Positions 18,204-26,513 of a stretch of 64,000 bases of DNA are shown piece by piece. The DNA is from Candidatus Gastranaerophilales bacterium. Its GTDB lineage: Bacteria > Cyanobacteriota > Vampirovibrionia > Gastranaerophilales > Gastranaerophilaceae. A program made the translations under genes and the position numbers. The stretch covers positions 62,001 to 126,000 of the forward strand of contig CALUVV010000008.1 of the NCBI GenBank assembly GCA_944324305.1, read 5' to 3'. Position 1 is the first letter of the stretch, and the number at the start of each line of letters is the position of its first letter. Below the pieces are notes generated by a model. The model was not told the DNA's origin and did not search any database. It saw nothing but the letters and a program-made list of their open reading frames with translations.

Positions 18204-18857
18204 CTATTCAAACAGTAAGGTTGTATACAAACAATGTCCTGACGGACACCATCTCTGTTTCGCAGTATAATCTTTTTGCGGAATGATTACAGTAATCTCA
18301 TCTATAAACATACCTTTGCTCTCATCGGAAAAATAAAGCACAAACCTGTCTTTGCCAAGTCTATTAGGTTTGCGGTTTCCGTTTACATCAACAATTATGG
18401 GAGCTTCTCTATTGCTGTATAAATACCAGGCAAAACCGGAATTATCTACAAATGCATAATTGTCTTTAGTACAACCGAGATAATCAGGAGCTGAAGAGTA
18501 TAATGCTCCGGCCTGCCCGTCTTCGCAGGACCAGCATTCATCTGCATTGTTATCAAAACAAGTTTTAACGGTTTTAAAATATCCGGATATAGTTTTAAAA
18601 TTCTCGCCGATATTCTCCGAGGTAGGAGTTGACGTTTCCGAAGTATTATTAATAGGTAACATTTTATAATCAGATATAGCATAGACAAGAGCCTGGTTTA
18701 TTGCACTGTAAGCTTTTTTGTATGCTGCCTTATACTGCTTATCTTTTGTATGATTTATTAGCGACGGCATAGTCATTGCGGCAACCGCACCAATTATTCC
18801 CAAGGTTATCAAAACCTCTGCCAGAGTAAAAGCAAAATTAAAGTTTAATCTTCTCAT
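18204..18857 (-). CDS. Type IV prepilin-like protein without a tract
   Basis: About 217 residues from ATG 18857, behind a strong GGAGG. The frame also opens at a TTG four codons earlier. The leader is only MRRLNFNFA before FTLAEVLITLG, and there is no C tract, so this gene is expressed without any switch. The body has cysteine pairs (TCFDNNADECWSC) and the paralog motif DVNGNRKPNRLGKDRF. It is divergent from the XRE gene at 18926, sharing a control region with a palindrome. Likely a minor pilin or pseudopilin. Confidence 0.87.
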   Translation of the reverse strand: MRRLNFNFAFTLAEVLITLGIIGAVAAMTMPSLINHTKDKQYKAAYKKAYSAINQALVYAISDYKMLPINNTSETSTPTSENIGENFKTISGYFKTVKTCFDNNADECWSCEDGQAGALYSSAPDYLGCTKDNYAFVDNSGFAWYLYSNREAPIIVDVNGNRKPNRLGKDRFVLYFSDESKGMFIDEITVIIPQKDYTAKQRWCPSGHCLYTTLLFE

Positions 18858-18874
18858 AATTACCTCCAATTTTT

Positions 18875-18891
18875 ATTGGCTCATAGCCAAT
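18875..18891. promoter_or_regulatory. Perfect palindrome, candidate operator
   Basis: ATTGGCT-CAT-AGCCAAT, 7-base arms with a 3-base centre. It sits just downstream of the prepilin -10 box and on top of the possible -35 (TTGGCT) of the divergent XRE gene. That is a position where a bound repressor could control both. Confidence 0.55.
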
Positions 18892-18904
18892 GTTATTTAT
18901 ATAA

Positions 18905-18932
18905 ATTATAGCCTAACATGGTTAAATGTCAA
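18905..18932 (-). promoter_or_regulatory. Promoter of the tract-free prepilin gene
   Basis: On the minus strand TTGACA, 16-base spacer, TATAAT, near consensus. Its -35 overlaps the first codons of the divergent XRE gene. Confidence 0.7.
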
Positions 18933-19141
18933 ACAATTTCTACATTCAGCTCGGGAAAAAAATTTTTCACCTGCGCAAATCACAGAAACTCTCCAGAGAA
19001 AAATTTGCGGAGATTGCCGGAATAAATGATTATTATCTGGGGGAAATTGAAAGAGGAGAAAAAAAAGCTTCAATTGATATTTTACTAAAAATCTCAAAAA
19101 CATTAGGTATAAAAATTCATGAATTACTTAATCTTGAGTAG
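18926..19141 (+). CDS. Small XRE-type helix-turn-helix regulator
   Basis: 71 residues, one HTH_3 domain: LGKKIFHLRKSQKLSREKFAEIAGINDYYLGEIERG is the two-helix DNA-binding core and helix following it. No Shine-Dalgarno site is seen before ATG 18926. A possible promoter (TTGGCT, 17 bases, TATAAA) overlaps the palindrome at 18875-18891, so it may repress itself and the divergent prepilin gene. That role is inferred from layout. Confidence 0.8.
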   Translation: MSNNFYIQLGKKIFHLRKSQKLSREKFAEIAGINDYYLGEIERGEKKASIDILLKISKTLGIKIHELLNLE

Positions 19142-19154
19142 CCCTTTTATATAA

Positions 19155-19183
19155 TTGCCTTTGGTTTAAAGTTGCGCTAAAAT
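19155..19183 (+). promoter_or_regulatory. Promoter of the ABC ATPase gene (leaderless start)
   Basis: TTGCCT, 17-base spacer, TAAAAT. ATG 19190 is exactly 7 bases past the -10 edge. Confidence 0.6.
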
Positions 19184-19189
19184 TCTTTT

Positions 19190-20146
19190 ATGCAAGAGAA
19201 AACATTAGTAAAAATTCAGAATTTGTTTGTAGAATACCGTACCAATAAAGGGGTTTTAGGGGGAGAAAGTATAATTCACGCGGTTAACGGCGTATCTTTA
19301 GATATATATAAGGGCGAAATTTTAGCAATTGCAGGGGAATCTGGATGCGGGAAATCAACACTTGCGAAAGCTATTATCAAGCTGGAACCCGCAAAATCAG
19401 GGCAAATATTTTTTAACGGGAAAGATGCACTATCTTTAAATAAAAAAGATTTAAAAGATTTTAGAAAACATGCACAAATGGTATTTCAGAACCCTTATGC
19501 AAGCCTTAACCCTAAAATGAAAATTATTGACATTTTGAAAGAACCTCTTGAAATAAATACGGATTACAGTCAGGAAAAAATAATTGAAATCGTAAAAGAA
19601 AAAATTAAGCTTGTAGGGTTGGATGAAAATTGTCTGGAGCTTTTTCCGCATGAATTTTCAGGCGGGCAAAGGCAGAGAATTGCAATAGCGAGAGCACTTG
19701 TTTTAAATCCGGAATTTATTCTTGCAGATGAACCCGTAAGCGCTTTAGATGTAAGTATTCAGGCGCAGGTCATAAACCTTTTGAAAGAATTAAAAGAAAA
19801 ATATAATTTGACATTTGTTCTTATAACTCATGATATGAGTGTAATAGAATATTTAGCCGACAGAGTTGCAATTATGTACCTTGGCGAAATTGTAGAATCA
19901 GGAAAAACTTCCGAAATATTTTCAGCACCGCTTCACCCGTACACAAAAGCTCTTTTAAGCTCTGTACCGCAAATTAATAAATCAGGGAGAAAAATTATAC
20001 TGAAAGGCGATTTACCTTCTCCCGCAAACCTTCCGCAGGGATGCAAATTCCATACAAGATGCCCTTACGTAATGGAAAAATGTAAAAACTGTATTCCCGA
20101 TGAAAAAGGCATTTCTCATAAAGTAAAATGTTTTCTGTATGAATAA
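19190..20146 (+). CDS. Oligopeptide/dipeptide ABC transporter ATP-binding protein (OppF/DppF type)
   Basis: 318 residues. Walker A GESGCGKST, signature FSGGQRQRIAIARAL and Walker B FILADEPVSALD are in order. The C-terminal oligopeptide-transporter extension contains PQGCKFHTRCPYVMEKC. Such ATPases power peptide or nickel importers. The permeases, the binding protein and the OppD partner are not next to it, so this is an orphan ATPase gene, 19 bases ahead of smpB. Confidence 0.9.
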   Translation: MQEKTLVKIQNLFVEYRTNKGVLGGESIIHAVNGVSLDIYKGEILAIAGESGCGKSTLAKAIIKLEPAKSGQIFFNGKDALSLNKKDLKDFRKHAQMVFQNPYASLNPKMKIIDILKEPLEINTDYSQEKIIEIVKEKIKLVGLDENCLELFPHEFSGGQRQRIAIARALVLNPEFILADEPVSALDVSIQAQVINLLKELKEKYNLTFVLITHDMSVIEYLADRVAIMYLGEIVESGKTSEIFSAPLHPYTKALLSSVPQINKSGRKIILKGDLPSPANLPQGCKFHTRCPYVMEKCKNCIPDEKGISHKVKCFLYE

Positions 20147-20150
20147 TCTG

Positions 20151-20159
20151 TGTTATAAT
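20151..20159 (+). promoter_or_regulatory. Extended -10 promoter of smpB (leaderless start)
   Basis: TGTTATAAT (TGn plus a perfect TATAAT). ATG 20166 lies exactly 7 bases past the -10 edge. The -35 is weak. Confidence 0.55.
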
Positions 20160-20165
20160 CAGTTT

Positions 20166-20618
20166 ATGGACAGAAAGATTATCACAACAAACAGAAAAGC
20201 ATTTCACGACTACACTATTATAGAAAAATATGTGGCAGGAATTGTGCTGACAGGAACAGAAATCAAATCAATCCGTAAAAACGCGATTAATTTGAAAGAC
20301 AGCTTTTGTAAAATTGAAGATAATGAAATTTTTCTGTACAAATGTCACATTTCACCTTATGAACAGGGAAACAGATTTAACCATGAAGCGGAACGTGTCA
20401 GAAAACTGCTGCTTAATAAAAAAGAAATTTTGAAAATGCAGACTAAAGTTAAACAGGACAATTACACAATTGTACCGCTGGAAGTTTTTTTAACACACGG
20501 CTTTGCAAAAGTTGAAATCGGGCTTGCAAAAGGTAAAAAAGTTCACGACAAACGTGAAGACATTGCAAGAAAAGACCAGAAACGTGAAATGGACAGAGCA
20601 TCCAAAATCAGATATTAA
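20166..20618 (+). CDS. smpB: SsrA-binding protein SmpB
   Basis: 150 residues from ATG 20166. AFHDYTIIEKYVAGIVLTGTE and EIKSIRKNAINLKDSF are the family core. The basic C-terminal tail (KKVHDKREDIARKDQKREM) enters the ribosomal A site. SmpB with tmRNA rescues stalled ribosomes. No tmRNA gene was found in this window. The frame opens further upstream at 20139, but that extension is unlike the family. Confidence 0.96.
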   Translation: MDRKIITTNRKAFHDYTIIEKYVAGIVLTGTEIKSIRKNAINLKDSFCKIEDNEIFLYKCHISPYEQGNRFNHEAERVRKLLLNKKEILKMQTKVKQDNYTIVPLEVFLTHGFAKVEIGLAKGKKVHDKREDIARKDQKREMDRASKIRY

Positions 20619-20632
20619 TCGGAGAATTAAAT

Positions 20633-21607
20633 ATGAAGGTCATTATTTTAGGCAAAGGAGAAATGCTGTCTAATCTTATAGAAGGCACTATTAATGCCGG
20701 ATGTGAAATTGCAGGTGTTTTCAGATATGAAAGAACCGTTATGCCTGATATACTGCTTTCTTTGAGAGATTTTTTTAAAAGTTCTCCCGACGTAACATTG
20801 ATTAAACAGCACAAACTGCACGAAATTAAATGTAAATCGGCAAATTGTGAAAAATTTAAAAAGGAAGTTTTGAGATTAAACGCAGATGTCATTCTTGTCG
20901 GAACATGGCGGGAAAAAATAAAAAAAGAAATAACGGATTTGCCGGTAATAGCCTCTGTTAACGTACATCCGTCTTATCTTCCGAAATACCGCGGCCCAAA
21001 TCCGTATTTACAAGTAATTCTACATGGAGAGAAAAAATCCGGCATTACTTTCCATTTGATAGGAGAAGAATTTGATAACGGAGCAATTCTCGAACAGCAG
21101 GAAACAGATATATTGCCGGGAGATACCTCAAAAGAGCTTAAAGCCCGTACTATTTTTCAGGCGAGAAACCTTTGTACTTCAATTCTGGCAAACCTTGCAT
21201 CTGGGCTTATTATACCTGTTCAGCAGAATGAAAAAGAAGCAACTTATTACCCGAATATTAAAGCAGAAGAAATGATGCTTGACTTTAAACATGAAACCGC
21301 GGAACAAATACATGCAAGGATAAGGGCTTTTCATCCCTGGCTTCCCTGCTATGTAACTTATAAAAACAAATATTTTATCCCAAATCCATACAAGTTAAGG
21401 ATATTGGATGAAGAACATACAACAAAAATTCTCAAAAAAAATAAAATTTCAACACCAAAAGCAGGGGATATTATAAATACAAACTACAAATCCCGTTCAA
21501 TAACAGTCATGTGCAGAGATTGGAAGTCTTTAAAAATGACCGGTGTAAACCTGTACGGATTTTTTAACCGGCCGTTTACAAGGTTATTTATAAAAAATAT
21601 ACTTTAA
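20633..21607 (+). CDS. Formyltransferase family enzyme, Fmt-like
   Basis: 324 residues, near the length of methionyl-tRNA formyltransferase. The catalytic Asn-His motif is visible as VNVHPSYLPKYRG, with the Asp in EEFDNGAIL. The C-terminal part has AEQIHARIRAFHPW, like the Fmt C-domain. It starts MKVIILGKGEM behind GGAG, 15 bases after smpB, which fits a translation role. The active-site loop (YRGPNPY rather than WRGAAP) leaves room for a different formyl acceptor. Confidence 0.7.
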   Translation: MKVIILGKGEMLSNLIEGTINAGCEIAGVFRYERTVMPDILLSLRDFFKSSPDVTLIKQHKLHEIKCKSANCEKFKKEVLRLNADVILVGTWREKIKKEITDLPVIASVNVHPSYLPKYRGPNPYLQVILHGEKKSGITFHLIGEEFDNGAILEQQETDILPGDTSKELKARTIFQARNLCTSILANLASGLIIPVQQNEKEATYYPNIKAEEMMLDFKHETAEQIHARIRAFHPWLPCYVTYKNKYFIPNPYKLRILDEEHTTKILKKNKISTPKAGDIINTNYKSRSITVMCRDWKSLKMTGVNLYGFFNRPFTRLFIKNIL

Positions 21608-23025
21608 AAATTATAATCTCTTCCGCCAGCTTCAATTTTTTCCAAATCTTCAGAAACTTTAGCTTTTACACACTGAGGACACTCGAGAATTTTAACTTCA
21701 TTTTTTATTAATTCTTCGCCTATTTCCTTTGTTTCCTGCGATGCGTAATCCTCAAGATACTCTTTAAGGGTTAAGATTGCATTCGGGTGGCAGAAGTTAT
21801 GAATTTGTTTTTCTTTGCAAATTTCCATAAATCTGTCTCCTGTTCTTCCGTTACGATAGCAGGCAGTGCAGAAGCTCGGCAGATATCCGAGTTCCATAAG
21901 CCATTTTATAACTTCATCAAGCGGGCGTCTGTCCGAAATGTCAAATTGAGAAGAATTTTCTTTTTCCGGCATCGGATTGAAGTATCCGCCTACACTGGTT
22001 TTCGAGCCGCCTGAAATTTGGGAAATTCCGAGTTCGAGGACGCGTTTTCTGCATTCCGCGCTTTCTCTGGTAGAAACAATCATGCCTGTATACGGAACGG
22101 CAATCCTTATACATGCAACAATTTTAGCAAAAGTATCATCATCTATACCGTTATCAAATACATCAGGGTCAATATCATCGGCTTTACGAATTCGCGGAAC
22201 ACTTATTGTATGCGGTCCTACGCCGAAAACAGCTTCAAGGTGCTCGGCATGCATTAAAAGTCCTGCAAATTCATAACGGTACAATTCAAGTCCGAAAAGA
22301 ACCCCGAGACCGACATCGTCAATTCCGCCCTGCATTGCTCTGTCCATTGCTTCCGTATGATATTTATAATTATGTTTCGGACCTGTAGGATGAAGTTTTT
22401 CATAACTTTCTTTATTATATGTTTCCTGAAACAGAATATAAGTCCCGATACCTGCTTCATGAAGCTTTTTGTAATTCTCGACGGTAGTTGCCGCAATATT
22501 TACATTAACCCGTCTGATTGAACCGTTTTTATGCCTTATACCATAAATTGTCTTTATTGATTCCAAAATATACTCAAGAGGATTGTTAACGGGGTCCTCG
22601 CCCGCTTCTATGGCTAGCCTTTTATGCCCCATATCCTGAAGCGCGGTTACTTCATTTTTAATTTCTTCCTGAGTAAGTTTTCTTCGCGGAATATGTTTGT
22701 TTTTAGAGTGATAAGGGCAGTACACGCAGCCGTTTACGCAGTAATTTGATAAATATAAAGGAGCAAACAAAACTATTCTGTTGCCGTAATAATCCTGTTT
22801 TATTTTTTTTGCCAGAGAAAAAATTTCTTCATTTTTTTCATCAATTTCACAGGACAGAAGAACGGATGCCTCTCTGTGAGTAAGACCTTTTCCCAATCTT
22901 GCTTTATCTAAAATTTTATCAATCAGTTCAAGATTGTTTTTATTTTCATCAGCGTATTTAAGCGTTTCAAGAATTTCTTCATGAGAAATAAATTCTTCGG
23001 CATTTAGCGATTTTGGATTATACAT
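21604..23025 (-). CDS. hydG: [FeFe]-hydrogenase maturase HydG (radical SAM tyrosine lyase)
   Basis: About 473 residues. The radical-SAM cluster motif CVNGCVYC (CxxxCxxC) is near residue 100. The second cluster site of HydG is visible as FCTACYRNGRTGD with a further Cys in HNFCHPNA. The protein cleaves tyrosine to give the CO and CN ligands of the hydrogenase H-cluster. It implies H2-producing fermentation. HydE, HydF and the hydrogenase are not in the window. ATG 23025 is better spaced from AGGGAG than the ATG at 23031. It overlaps the end of the convergent formyltransferase gene by 4 bases. Confidence 0.9.
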   Translation of the reverse strand: MYNPKSLNAEEFISHEEILETLKYADENKNNLELIDKILDKARLGKGLTHREASVLLSCEIDEKNEEIFSLAKKIKQDYYGNRIVLFAPLYLSNYCVNGCVYCPYHSKNKHIPRRKLTQEEIKNEVTALQDMGHKRLAIEAGEDPVNNPLEYILESIKTIYGIRHKNGSIRRVNVNIAATTVENYKKLHEAGIGTYILFQETYNKESYEKLHPTGPKHNYKYHTEAMDRAMQGGIDDVGLGVLFGLELYRYEFAGLLMHAEHLEAVFGVGPHTISVPRIRKADDIDPDVFDNGIDDDTFAKIVACIRIAVPYTGMIVSTRESAECRKRVLELGISQISGGSKTSVGGYFNPMPEKENSSQFDISDRRPLDEVIKWLMELGYLPSFCTACYRNGRTGDRFMEICKEKQIHNFCHPNAILTLKEYLEDYASQETKEIGEELIKNEVKILECPQCVKAKVSEDLEKIEAGGRDYNF

Positions 23026-23081
23026 ACACATCTTCTCCCTATCAAAAGCATGATAACCCTGTAAAAAATAAAAGTAAATAG

Positions 23082-24134
23082 TTATCTTACAACAAAACCG
23101 CCGCCGATCAGATGCTTGTCTTCAATATCATAGATAACACCGGACTGACCGTTTGTAACGGAATTCACAGGTTCGTAAAATTCAATATCGGCAAAATCTT
23201 CAAAAATTCTGACATGAGCTTTCTTATGTTCCATGTTGTAGCGAATTTTAACAAGTGCATCAAATTCCTGCCTTACAGGTTTGTAAGTAAGGTTAATATC
23301 CGTTAATTTTAAATTTTTTCTGTAGTTGTCTTCTTCTCTGCCGACATAAACAATATTTTTTTCCGCATCAATATCAATTACATACAGAGCGTAAGGAGCG
23401 GCAATTCCTATGCCTTTTCTCTGCCCTATTGTATATTGATAGCAGCCTTGATGTTCACCCCATTTTTTTCCGGTAAGAATATCAATGAAGTCACCTCTCT
23501 CTAATCCGAACCTGTCAGATAAAAATTTCTTAGTTGTCATCGGTTTTTGTATAAAGCAAATATCCTGACTTTCTTTTGCATCTTTGGGAGGCAAATCAAA
23601 GTCAACAGCCATCTGCTTAACTTCGGATTTATCATAGTGATATAACGGGAATATTGTTTTAGCCAATTGTTTTTGTCCCAGACGATAAAGAAAATATAAC
23701 TGGTCTTTATGTTCATCTTTAGCGGGATATAATTTATAAATTCCGTCATTGCATCTGATATCGGCATAATGCCCCGTTGCAAATACATCGGCTTTTAATT
23801 CTTCAACAGCATAATCAAAAAGAGCACCCCATTTAATAAATTGATTGCAGATTATACAGGGATTTGGCGTCTTGCCGCTTCTGTAGGAATTGATAAAATA
23901 ATCAACAACTTTATCGTTAAATTTTGCGGTAACATCGCAAGAATAATGTTTAATAGCTAATTTATCCGCAACACGTTTTGCATTATTTACAACGGCATCG
24001 GCAGAAGGAGAATTTACCATTCTGCCTGTTAAACCTATGACTTCATATCCCTGTTGCTGAAGAATAAGCGCGGTAACGGAACTGTCAACTCCGCCGCTCA
24101 TTGCAACAACAGCTTTTTTAGAAATACTTTCCAT
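23082..24134 (-). CDS. mnmA: tRNA-specific 2-thiouridylase MnmA
   Basis: 350 residues. The ATP-pyrophosphatase P-loop MSGGVDSSV starts near residue 13. The catalytic cysteines are visible in NPCIICNQFIKWG and SQDICFI. GHYADIR and the later GQRKGIGIAAPYALYVI fit the family. It thiolates U34 of tRNAs for Lys, Glu and Gln. Its ATG lies directly at the expected transcription start (leaderless). It is divergent from glmU. Confidence 0.96.
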   Translation of the reverse strand: MESISKKAVVAMSGGVDSSVTALILQQQGYEVIGLTGRMVNSPSADAVVNNAKRVADKLAIKHYSCDVTAKFNDKVVDYFINSYRSGKTPNPCIICNQFIKWGALFDYAVEELKADVFATGHYADIRCNDGIYKLYPAKDEHKDQLYFLYRLGQKQLAKTIFPLYHYDKSEVKQMAVDFDLPPKDAKESQDICFIQKPMTTKKFLSDRFGLERGDFIDILTGKKWGEHQGCYQYTIGQRKGIGIAAPYALYVIDIDAEKNIVYVGREEDNYRKNLKLTDINLTYKPVRQEFDALVKIRYNMEHKKAHVRIFEDFADIEFYEPVNSVTNGQSGVIYDIEDKHLIGGGFVVR

Positions 24135-24140
24135 ATCTAA

Positions 24141-24169
24141 ATTTTAACATAAAAATTGACTTGATATAA
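24141..24169 (-). promoter_or_regulatory. Candidate mnmA promoter (leaderless start)
   Basis: On the minus strand TTATAT, 17-base spacer, TAAAAT. ATG 24134 is 7 bases past the -10 edge. The -35 is weak, and the region overlaps the divergent glmU promoter. Confidence 0.4.
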
Positions 24170-24184
24170 TTCGGATAGTAAAAT
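24156..24184 (+). promoter_or_regulatory. Candidate glmU promoter
   Basis: TTGACT, 17-base spacer, TAAAAT, followed by an AAGGAGAG ribosome site before ATG 24209. Confidence 0.55.
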
Positions 24185-24208
24185 TATCATATTAATAAGG
24201 AGAGTTTT

Positions 24209-25483
24209 ATGGAAATTAAATCAGTAATATTAGCTGCAGGCAAAGGCACAAGAATGAAATCCGAAACACCGAAAGTCTTACACAAAATATTTGAAAAACC
24301 TTTATTGGGTTATGTTTTGGATAATGTAAAAAATATAGTAAATGAATCTTTTGTAATTGTAGGTCATCATGCTCAAGAAGTAACCGAATATGTTGAAAAA
24401 AATTATAATACGGCAAAAACAGTATTGCAATCTCCGCAATTGGGAACAGGCCACGCCGTTTCCATGGTTTGCCCGTTAATTGAAAGTTTCGAAGGACAGG
24501 TAATAATTCTCTGCGGAGATACCCCTCTAATTACGGAAGCCACTTTGAAAAAGTTTGTGGAATATCATAACTCTAATAATTCTGATTTGACAGTTATGAG
24601 CACAATTTTTGAAAATCCTGCAAATTACGGAAGAATAATAAGAGAAAATGACAATTCTTTAAAATGCATTGTGGAAGAAAAAGATGCTACAACAGAACAA
24701 AAAGCGGTAAAAGAAGTTAACGCGGGTATATATTGCCTTAACTGGAAAAAAATTAAACCTGCATTCTCACAATTAACAAGCAATAATGCTCAGGGTGAAT
24801 ATTATCTGACAGATATTATTGCCTGGGGTAAGAAAAATAATCTTAATGTTAACGCTTATATCTTAGAAAACAGCGATGAAATATACGGGATTAATTCCCG
24901 CTCAAACCTTGCAGCCGCAACAAAAATAATTAACGAAAGAAAATTAAATTCTCTTATGGATAACGGGGTAACAATTGTTGACCCGGCATCTACATGGATT
25001 TCTGAAGATACGGAAATCGGTGCTGATACCGTAATTTACCCTTCAACTTATATTGAAGGTAAAAATAAAATCGGTAAAAACTGCAAAATCGGCCCCTGTG
25101 CACACCTCAGAGGAGATGTTGAGATTGCCGACAACTGCAAAATCGGTAACTTCGTAGAAGTAAAAAAAGCTAAAATTAGCAACAATACAAATGCAGGGCA
25201 TTTAAGTTACATCGGCGATGCAGAACTCGGCTCTCATGTAAATATCGGAGCAGGCACTATTACCGCAAATTATGACCCGATTTCAAAAACAAAAAGCAAA
25301 ACAATATTAAAAGATAATGTTAAAATCGGTTCTAATACCGTTCTGGTCGCTCCTGTCGAAATAGGCGAAGGCACAAATATCGGGGCGGGAAGCGTAATTA
25401 CAAAAAACATAGGCAAATGGGCACTCGGAATTACTCGTGCTCCGTTAAGAATTATTGAAAATTGGGTAAAAAATAAAGTATAA
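24209..25483 (+). CDS. glmU: Bifunctional UDP-GlcNAc pyrophosphorylase / GlcN-1-P acetyltransferase
   Basis: 424 residues, somewhat shorter than the usual 450. The N-terminal uridyltransferase shows VILAAGKGTRMKSETPKVLH. The C-terminal left-handed beta-helix has hexapeptide repeats (IGKNCKIGPCAHLRGDVEI) and the acetyl-CoA site region GHLSYIGDAELG and GAGTITANYDP. It makes UDP-GlcNAc for peptidoglycan and lipid A. glmS, for the earlier step, is also in this window at 41005. Confidence 0.95.
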   Translation: MEIKSVILAAGKGTRMKSETPKVLHKIFEKPLLGYVLDNVKNIVNESFVIVGHHAQEVTEYVEKNYNTAKTVLQSPQLGTGHAVSMVCPLIESFEGQVIILCGDTPLITEATLKKFVEYHNSNNSDLTVMSTIFENPANYGRIIRENDNSLKCIVEEKDATTEQKAVKEVNAGIYCLNWKKIKPAFSQLTSNNAQGEYYLTDIIAWGKKNNLNVNAYILENSDEIYGINSRSNLAAATKIINERKLNSLMDNGVTIVDPASTWISEDTEIGADTVIYPSTYIEGKNKIGKNCKIGPCAHLRGDVEIADNCKIGNFVEVKKAKISNNTNAGHLSYIGDAELGSHVNIGAGTITANYDPISKTKSKTILKDNVKIGSNTVLVAPVEIGEGTNIGAGSVITKNIGKWALGITRAPLRIIENWVKNKV

Positions 25484-25554
25484 TATAATTATGTAAAACT
25501 CCCGCTTTTATGAGCTTTTTTATGGGAGAAGGAATGAAATGAATATTTAATTAT

Positions 25555-25578
25555 TTCCCTTTTACAGGGAATTTTTTT
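25555..25578 (+). terminator. Rho-independent terminator after glmU
   Basis: Stem TTCCCT/AGGGAA with a 5-base loop and seven T. Confidence 0.75.
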
Positions 25579-25631
25579 ACAAAAATTAATTATTGACAAA
25601 AAAATTTGTTTACAGGTTTTACAATAGAATG

Positions 25632-26483
25632 ATGAATACTATAAACAACAGTACAAATAATAATTACAATCTTAATAATATACTTATAGGGGCTGCAGGA
25701 GTTTGCGCCGGCTGGGAAGCAGACACTTTAACACAAAAATTCTTAAGGAATACTTACGGCAAAAGGACTATAAAACAGGTAAAAGCTCTGCAGGGTAATG
25801 AATTTAAGCAGTATGTACAAACAGCAGTTAATAAAAACGGATTAGACAAAACAAACTTTAAGATTTTAGACTTAAACAAAAATACTGCCGGAGAAATCTG
25901 GAAAATCTTTGAAGGGAAAAGAAAACAGCCAAACAAAATCTTAATGCATATATTAAGGCTGCCTGATAAAAAAAATACATTTAACAGTACACTAAACGGA
26001 TATAACGCTTTTTATTACCCTAAAAAGAAAATTGTTGTATGCAATTTGGACAAATTTTCAATTCCTATTTTCCATGAGATAAGACACAGAATAAATGAAA
26101 CTTCGCCTAACTTTTTTATAAAAGCATTATCCAAAGTTCGTTCTCCGCTAGCCTTTGCAGGTCCTATCGCTATCTCAATCTGCTCTTTATTTACGGATAA
26201 AAAAGATGAAGACAACTCGGTAAGGCAAAAAATAAAAAATAATTGCGGAATATTAGCATCTTTATCAAGATTACCTCTGGTAACCGAAGAATGTATTGCC
26301 AATATTAAAGGGACACAAATCGCAAAAGAAGCGGGAGTTAAAGGCGAATTGCTTAAAAAAGTGAAACAATGCCATAAAATTTCAATGACGGGATATATTC
26401 TTAGTGCTGCAATAACAGGAATTTCTGTATGGACGGGAAATAAAGTCAGGGATGAAATCTGCAGATTAAAAAAGCACGAATAA
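25632..26483 (+). CDS. Unknown protein with a HExxH motif
   Basis: About 283 residues from the second of two adjacent ATGs (7 bases past a TACAAT). I recognise no family. The Asn-rich N-terminus (NTINNSTNNNYNLNN) is followed by GAAGVCAGWEADTLTQ. In mid-protein there is FHEIRHRINE, a HExxH zinc-site candidate, with TEECIAN downstream as a possible third ligand. Two hydrophobic stretches (PLAFAGPIAISICSLF and ISMTGYILSAAITGISVW) flank it. This resembles a membrane-associated metallopeptidase in outline only. A single gene unit. Confidence 0.65.
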   Translation: MNTINNSTNNNYNLNNILIGAAGVCAGWEADTLTQKFLRNTYGKRTIKQVKALQGNEFKQYVQTAVNKNGLDKTNFKILDLNKNTAGEIWKIFEGKRKQPNKILMHILRLPDKKNTFNSTLNGYNAFYYPKKKIVVCNLDKFSIPIFHEIRHRINETSPNFFIKALSKVRSPLAFAGPIAISICSLFTDKKDEDNSVRQKIKNNCGILASLSRLPLVTEECIANIKGTQIAKEAGVKGELLKKVKQCHKISMTGYILSAAITGISVWTGNKVRDEICRLKKHE

Positions 26484-26513
26484 TAAAATGTTATTCATGC
26501 TAAAATTAAATAT

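Noticed and set aside
25593-25625. TTGACA...TACAAT as a promoter for the HExxH gene
   Set aside because: The spacer is 21 bases, too long for a standard promoter.
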